Shown here piece after piece: positions 58,178-64,000 of a stretch of DNA of 64,000 bases. Within the stretch, counting starts at the first letter, position 1; each line of letters starts with the position of its first letter. Origin of the DNA: Quercus robur (taxonomy: Eukaryota > Streptophyta > Magnoliopsida > Fagales > Fagaceae). The position numbers and the translations under genes were made by a program. The stretch covers positions 55,305,854-55,369,853 of the forward strand of contig NC_065536.1 in the NCBI RefSeq assembly GCF_932294415.1. The letters are read 5' to 3'. The notes beneath the pieces are model-generated. The model did not search any database. It saw only the letters and a list, made by a program, of their open reading frames with translations, and was not told where the DNA came from.

Positions 58178-58990
58178 GTACTTGGTTTCCCCATAGGCTT
58201 GAGTCCGAGGACCATGCAAGTCCTAGGTTCTGTCCAAAACTTATGGTTTTTCTTTTACGTACTGGGTTTCCCCATAGGCTTGGGTCCGAGGACCATGCAA
58301 GGCCTAGGTTCTGTCCAAAACTTGTAAGATGTCTTTTTTGTACTTGGTTTCCCCATAGGCTTGGGTCCGAGGACCATGCAAGGCCTTGGTTCTGTCCAAA
58401 ACTTGTAAGATTTTTTCTTTTTTGTACTTGGTTTCCCCATAGGCTTGGGTCCGAGGACCATGCAAGACCTTGGTTCTGTCCAAAACTTGTAAGATTTCTT
58501 TTTTGTACTTGGTTTCCCCATAGGCTTGGGTCCGAGGACCATGCAAGGCCTTGGTTCTGTCCAAAACTTGTAAGATTTCTTTTTTGTACTTGGTTTCCCT
58601 ATAGGCTTGGGTCCGAGGACCATGAAAGGCCTTGGTTCTGTCCAAAACTTGTAAGATGTCTTTTTTGTACTTGGTTTCCCCATAGGCTTGGGTCCGAGGA
58701 CCATGCAAGGCCTTGGTTCTGTCCAAAACTTGTAAGATTTCTTTTTTGTACTTGGTTTCCCCATAGGCTTGGGTCCGAGGACCATGCAAGGCTTTGGTTC
58801 TGTCCAAAACTTGTAAGATTTCTTTTTTGTACTTGGTTTCCCCATAGGCTTGGGTCCGAGGACCATGCAAGGCCTTGGTTCTGTCCAAAACTTGTAAGAT
58901 TTCTTTTTTGTACTTGGTTTCCTCATAGGCTTGGGTCCGAGGACCATGCAAGGCCTTGGTTCTGTCCAAAACTTGTAAGATTTCTTTTTG
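58178..58990 (-). repeat. 81-bp tandem array of element 3
   Basis: About 10 units nearly identical to those of element 2 (GTACTTGGTTTCCCCATAGG and so on), with one 84-bp unit (TTTTTTCTTTTTTGTAC near 58411-58430). The lower unit number is most of the size difference between elements 2 and 3. Confidence 0.95.
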
Positions 58991-59250
58991 AGTAATTTTT
59001 TCTCTATACTTATTTATTTTTCGAAGGTTAACCCCTAGGCCAGGGAGGGGAGAGTTGGCTTGAGGTCGGAAGCCCCTAGAGCTGCCCGCGCCGTTAGCAG
59101 TGTAAGGCGTAGCCCCTAGCGGAAGCTTATGTCAGAGCAACAATTGCCCGTCGCCGGAGATGGGAAAAACTCGCGAATCTCTGCTTGTTAGAGAGTTGAC
59201 TCATGCGCCACCCGTGCCAACGCGCAAGCCTCCCCACAGACGGCGCCAAT

Positions 59251-60002
59251 TGTAGGGACACGATTCTCAAACGGCCCAACAAGGACGTTGGGCTCGCACG
59301 TGAAGGATCCCTCACAATAAGATTTGTAGAGAGTGGGCTTAAAAGACTAGCGTCTGGTCACGGGGCGTTGGTCCGAACCGGACTTTTAGGGAAACTCAGA
59401 TAAGAAAAGGTTGCAGCCTGGATATCCAAACCCAACAACTTTGTAACTTGAGGGATTGGACTCCTCGGATCATGTCCGAGGAGCACTACTGCCTTTCTCC
59501 GGTTACCCGGCGGCGGGTTTTTCGTGGTGGTGTACATGTATTGTCCGGTCATTCTCGTCCCTGGAGTTTTTCCCAGGAAGTGAGATGGGGATCCCCTTCT
59601 AATTAGTTTACCTTTCCTTTTATACTAGCCTACGTTTGCTGTCCCTCGTCCACGTGTAGGGTCAACTTTTCCAGGACTGACATTTGTCCCGTCAATCTAA
59701 TCCCAGAATTGTTGGGGATGGTTAATAAAGCCTAAAAATCAGGTTCTGTTAGGTGCAGAGTCTTATCAGTGAAGGGTATTAAGGACAACTTCCCTGAGAT
59801 ATTTTCTGATCTTTAGAGTTGGCCCGTATGCCACTTTCATCAATGAGACTTTGGGTCTGCCGAGGACCAAGCTGTCCTCGGCTGTATCCCCGGGCCATTT
59901 TGAGCTTCTTATCTTTGAGCTTGGGTCATGGCCTTCTTCGGCTCGGGCCTGTGGACTCTCCATAAGCAAGCGGGCCGGACCCATAAATTATTGGGCCCCA
60001 CA
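59251..60002 (-). repeat. 5' LTR of element 3
   Basis: 752 bp; the primer-binding site complement (CCCACAGACGGCGCCA) lies just to its left at 59233-59248. Confidence 0.93.
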
Positions 60003-60281
60003 CTTATAATGGAAGAACTAAACTTATTTACAAGTTTGGTTAAGTTGTAACATTAGAATAGAATTTAAGATATGTTTTAAAAAATATCTTACTTATACAA
60101 TTATATTTCCAAAAAAAATCTTATCAGAAAAAAATCCTAAAAAAAATAATTTTTATTTTTTGAGTAAAAGATTAGTTTTTTTTTTTTTCATAATTGTTAT
60201 GTGCGCATGAAAATTTTGTTTATTTGAAATTATGTTAATTTTAGAAATTATTACACATACTAAGGAATAACTATTACAACC

Positions 60282-60981
60282 TGTAGGGGTAAAGTCCTCA
60301 GATCAAAAAAGGGCCTTGGGCCCATATGGAATTCAACCACATCCGAGGAGAAGGTGTGGGCACCAAAAGACTCCCGGCCCAATTCTTATGAGCCCAAACT
60401 TATTTAAAAGGCGGTCCGAGGAGAAATGTCTCATCGAACGTACCAAGTATGGCTCAAACATTCACCCTACCAGCAATAAAGACTACAGTTGCCACATTAA
60501 ATGCATGACAGCTATTTTTCTGGCCGCATTTATGTGGAGAGGACTGGCGAACAGTGTTACCTTAGCTACTACAACTCACAGAAAGATGGGAGAGACGTCC
60601 GATGGGACGGACACTCAATTGAAGGTCCAGATGATCAACAAGTGTAAGATTCTGATGACTTCAAGGAGGCTATATAAGAGAGGGGACTCCCTATGAAAGG
60701 AGGGAGCGGAAAAAAAGAAGAACTCAGAACAGAAGAATGAGAGAAAGACCACAACCTTTGATCAGGAACAGAGGTGCACCCCATACGTCTCATTGGATTG
60801 AATATCCAATGGATATGAAGGAGATTTTCTTATATTCAATTGCTGCATGGTCCAAAGTTAACTAACGCTCGCTTTGTTAGGGCCTAGTTCTGTAACCTGC
60901 TCTCTACAAATTCATTGTCTTGCGCTCTTTGGGTCAGAACCCCATACCTGTTGGGCCTGGGCTCCCAAAAGTGACTCTACA
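60282..60981 (+). mobile_element. Solo LTR (700 bp)
   Basis: It starts TGTAGGGGTAAAG, ends GACTCTACA, and is flanked by a perfect CAACC duplication (60277-60281 and 60982-60986). TATATAAGAG (60671-60680) is a good TATA box. Several CCGAGGAG motifs. No internal region remains. Confidence 0.85.
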
Positions 60982-60986
60982 CAACC

Positions 60987-62420
60987 TTTTAAGAGAGAAA
61001 TAATTATTTCTCAATAATTATTCTCTATAATAAAGATTTCTTTTGAGAGAGAGTTTCAATCTATAGCGTTCGTTCTTGATAATAATTCTTTTATCAACTG
61101 ACTAAGATACCAATCGGTTTTTGGTGTAGGCGGAAATTGAATCTTAGATCTCTTATTCAACCATAAGAGACTTTATCAATTGAGTTAACCGAAACAATTT
61201 CTCTATAATAAAGATTAAAGTGTTACATTCAGAAAATTTTCATAACACTATAACAAATCATAAGTGTTAAGTTGTTATTAGTTTTAATTTGAACCTGAAA
61301 TTATTTTTTTACCCACCAATAACAATCCGTAAAAATTTGCGACTTATCCTATAAAGGATTTGGTTGACTTTTAATACTTTTTCAACTGGACATCTCTTTT
61401 TGTTTTAAATATTTAATAGCAAGTGGTAGTAAATTTTAATCTCCACATTTTATTTAGTTAATGAGTGATATGACTGTTTCTCATTCAAATAAAAGAATAT
61501 TCCAGTTAAAAAAGTAATGGAGATAAATCAAACCCTCTTATAAAATAGTAATAATATATGCCATTTAGAATTTATTGTGAAAATTATGTAAAGATAATAT
61601 TTCTCATAATAAAAAGATAACCAAACGTAAAAAAAAACTAAAGTAAACTACCAAATAGTTAAAAAATATGAACTATGTAATTTCATTCCAAGTCCTTGAA
61701 ACTTGAAAGTTTTTATTTATTTTTTATTATTTTTATTTTGTGAGAATCAAATCTTTGACAGTTAATCACAAATAATTTGAAACTGTTTAACGATCACGCA
61801 AAAAATCAAGTAGTTGACTCTGCCGAGACTTAATGCTTTCATATAGGGAATTGCTTCCACTACTCCTCCTCTGCTACTTTTTATTATGCATCAAAAAATC
61901 AGACGAGTAAGATACTGATTAAGACACGTTCGTCGTTTTGCGCTAACAAAGAATATTCAGTTGATAAGAAAAAAAAAAGAATATTCAGTTGAGAATTTCT
62001 ATACCAAGCCAATACAATGCACTTCACATTTTCAGCGACCTCTCCAAAGTCAATACCCTTGAGTCTCAAACACTAGCCAATGAAAATTCAAAACTTGCAC
62101 AAGCACACGATGCCAAGCCAGCACCGTTTCACACCATTGAATTAAATTCCAAACCGACTCACTCTTCTGCATCTGAGAATCCAAGAAAACAATGAGACTC
62201 GACGGATAAGTACACACACAATTCTTTGGTCCAAAACTTGGCCTTTTGAAGCCACATAAAGCCAGAACACAAAAATCAAAGAAACAAAAACAGCTACTCT
62301 GTGTCTTTACCTATTTCATTGGCCATTGCTCAATATTCAAAGCTCCATAATTCTCACTACAAAAGTCAAACAACATAGTATCTTAGTTTCATAGTAAAGG
62401 CAAGGCTCAACAAATCAGCA
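60987..62420. other. Spacer upstream of NRT2.5
   Basis: Contains a degraded repeat at 61080-61200 (also seen at 9945-10080) and a MITE relic at 61235-61360 related to 33052-33236. The 61800-62420 part is less AT-rich and probably belongs to the NRT2.5 promoter. No gene. Confidence 0.5.
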
Positions 62421-62431
62421 GCTAGGAGCAC

Positions 62432-62439
62432 TATATAAG
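62432..62439 (+). promoter_or_regulatory. TATA box of NRT2.5
   Basis: TATATAAG about 215 bp before the ATG, leaving a 5' UTR of roughly 190 bp. The only good TATA box in the region. Confidence 0.6.
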
Positions 62440-62654
62440 TTGAGCCAAAGTATTGTTCTTCCAAGAAAAAAGGAAGAAAGAAGACATTTTTACGGGATTT
62501 GGAAGAGGTAATTGGCAGGCTAGCTTATCCTCCTTAATTTCTGATTCTTGGACTTGAGTCCGCAAAAATTTGTTGCTTTTGGTAGAAGGCACTATCATCG
62601 CACCAATTTACCATCTTGTTAACCCTCCAAATTCAATTCGAAACATAAAAAAAC

Positions 62655-63778
62655 ATGGAATCACCACCTCCGAAATTTGCACTTCCGGTGGACTCAGAAC
62701 ACAAGGCGACTGAATTCAGGCTATTCTCAGTGGCAGCACCCCACATGAGAGCATTTCATCTATCATGGGTCTCTTTCTTTGCTTGTTTTGTGTCTTCTTT
62801 TGCAGCTGCACCGCTCGTCCCAGTTATACGTGACAACCTCAACCTCACATCCACTGATATTGGCAATGCAGGGATTGCATCAGTCTCTGGTGCCGTCTTT
62901 GCCCGGGTTGCCATGGGAAGTGCCTGCGACTTATTCGGACCCCGCCTTGCCTCTGCTTCACTCATTCTCCTCACTGCACCGGCGGTTTTCTGCTCTTCCA
63001 TTGCCTCATCTCCTACCTCTTTCCTCCTAGTGCGTTTTTTCACAGGCTTCTCCTTAGCAACTTTTGTCTCTACTCAATTCTGGATGAGCTCTATGTTCTC
63101 TGCTCCAGTGGTTGGTACTGCCAATGGTGTTGCTGGTGGCTGGGGGAACCTGGGTGGTGGAGCAACACAACTGATCATGCCCTTGGTGTTTGGGGTAATC
63201 CGTGACATTGGTGCAGTCAAATTTACAGCTTGGAGAATAGCTTTTTTTATTCCTGCCCTTTTTCAAACATTATCTGCATTTGCAGTTCTTATCTTTGGTC
63301 AGGACATGCCTGATGGGAACTTCCATGGCCTGAAGAAATCAGGAGAGAAGGCAAAAGATAAATTTTCATGGGTTTTCTATTATGGGTTCACAAATTATAG
63401 AGGATGGATTCTGGCTTTGACTTATGGTTATTGCTTTGGGGTAGAACTGGCAGTGGATAACATAATAGCAGAGTACTTTTATGATAGATTCAATCTAAAT
63501 CTCTCCACTGCAGGAATAATAGCAGCAAGTTTCGGGTTAGCGAATCTGTTCTCTCGACCTGGAGGAGGGATTCTCTCAGACATAGTGGCAAAGAGGTTTG
63601 GAATGAGGGGAAGGCTATGGACCTTGTGGGTGGTGCAAACCTTGGGGGGTGTTTTCTGCATAATTTTGGGGCAGGTGGGATCTTTAAGTGGATCCATTAT
63701 TGTGATGGTTGCTTTCTCTGTGTTTGTCCAAGCTGCATGTGGGCTTACATTTGGAGTAGTTCCTTTTGTCTCTCGAAG
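62655..63778 (+). CDS. NRT2.5: High-affinity nitrate transporter NRT2.5-type, exon 1 (partial)
   Basis: A plasma-membrane nitrate/proton symporter of the nitrate-nitrite porter family (MFS); in other plants it works with the partner protein NAR2/NRT3. Exon 1 gives 374 residues and ends with a consensus donor (CGAAG|GTATG at 63779). After a short cytosolic N-terminus the hydrophobic helices follow the MFS pattern. The loop motif [10 protein letters not shown] lies at 88-97, [18 protein letters not shown] at 126-143 and the nitrate-porter signature [13 protein letters not shown] at 157-169. Further on come [38 protein letters not shown] and FSRPGGG. The N-terminal FALPVD and the FGQDMPDG loop point to the NRT2.5 branch instead of NRT2.1/2.2. 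The remaining helices and C-terminus lie in an exon beyond the right edge. No defects seen. Confidence 0.92.
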
Positions 63779-64000
63779 GTATGTTTTTTACAATAACTAT
63801 TATTTCTGAATCTTTGGCATTGCATCTTTTAGAATCTAGTTCTTTGTTATAAAATATTTGCCTTGTCTTTCATTGCTATCTATATAAATACAGGTGCATC
63901 TGTGGACTCACAACAATCTTTTCCAACTAATATTTGTAAAAGAAGCTAAGCAAAGTAGTATATAAAATATTTCATCCAAAATTACTCTAATTTCCTGTTT

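Larger units (their letters stand above)
54296..60002 (-). mobile_element. Non-autonomous LTR retrotransposon, element 3 (complete)
   Basis: LTRs of 752 bp each (54296-55047 and 59251-60002), flanked by CTTAT (54291-54295 and 60003-60007). About 9 differences between the LTRs by eye, so it is young. It has the same architecture as element 2 in a 4.2-kb interior: leader, ~81-bp array (58178-58990), cassette b (ORF 57288-57545), a 71-bp array (56575-56850) and cassette a (ORF 55534-55653). No gag-pol motif. LTRs are clearly related to, but distinct from, those of element 2, so the two are separate insertions and not a duplication. Confidence 0.93.

Noticed and set aside
45775..60002. Elements 2 and 3 as one segmental duplication
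   Set aside because: They have different target duplications (ATAAT, CTTAT), different LTR lengths (756, 752) and clearly more divergence from each other than between the LTRs of each; they are independent insertions of one family.

Overview
This is nuclear DNA of a flowering plant, most likely a woody eudicot. The three identifiable gene groups (GWD1, a PMEI-domain family, NRT2.5) are plant genes with plant introns. Spacers are AT-rich and packed with LTR retrotransposons, hAT-like elements, Helitron-like ends, MITEs and LINE/SINE relics. The repeat style makes me suspect Fagales (oak/chestnut type), but I cannot verify that.

Layout. (1) 1-8.7 kb, minus: 5' half of the chloroplast alpha-glucan, water dikinase gene (GWD1/SEX1 type). 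Thirteen exons carry visible coding sequence, with a probable 5'-UTR exon upstream; the gene runs off the left edge. A LINE relic sits in one intron and an LTR scrap in another. (2) 8.9-15 kb: AT-rich spacer with a SINE, a truncated LINE and microsatellites. (3) 15-40 kb, minus: a tandem family of small secreted PMEI/invertase-inhibitor-like genes. Three are intact (15133, 31891, 39242). At least three are broken, and one promoter has lost its gene. One copy of a duplicated gene flank (18.2-26.2 kb) has taken up a full LTR element and a solo LTR; the sister copy (37.7-39.1 kb) keeps both empty sites. (4) 40-45.5 kb: transposon-rich spacer, including an element carrying a broken piece of a 3-hydroxyisobutyrate dehydrogenase-like gene. 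(5) 45.5-60 kb: two more complete LTR elements on the minus strand, one inside a dimeric Helitron-like unit. (6) 60-62.4 kb: solo LTR and spacer. (7) 62655 to the right edge, plus: exon 1 of an NRT2.5-type high-affinity nitrate transporter.

The most unusual content is a set of three related non-autonomous LTR retrotransposons (18936-23861 plus; 45775-52086 minus; 54296-60002 minus). All have matched LTR pairs, perfect 5-bp target duplications and the same primer-binding site, yet I see no gag-pol. Each has instead a large ~81-bp tandem array just inside the 5' LTR, and a short gene-like cassette on the opposite strand (upstream block, TATA box, short ORF). The two minus-strand elements have two cassettes each. 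The host genes show no operon-like cooperation; they are independent loci.
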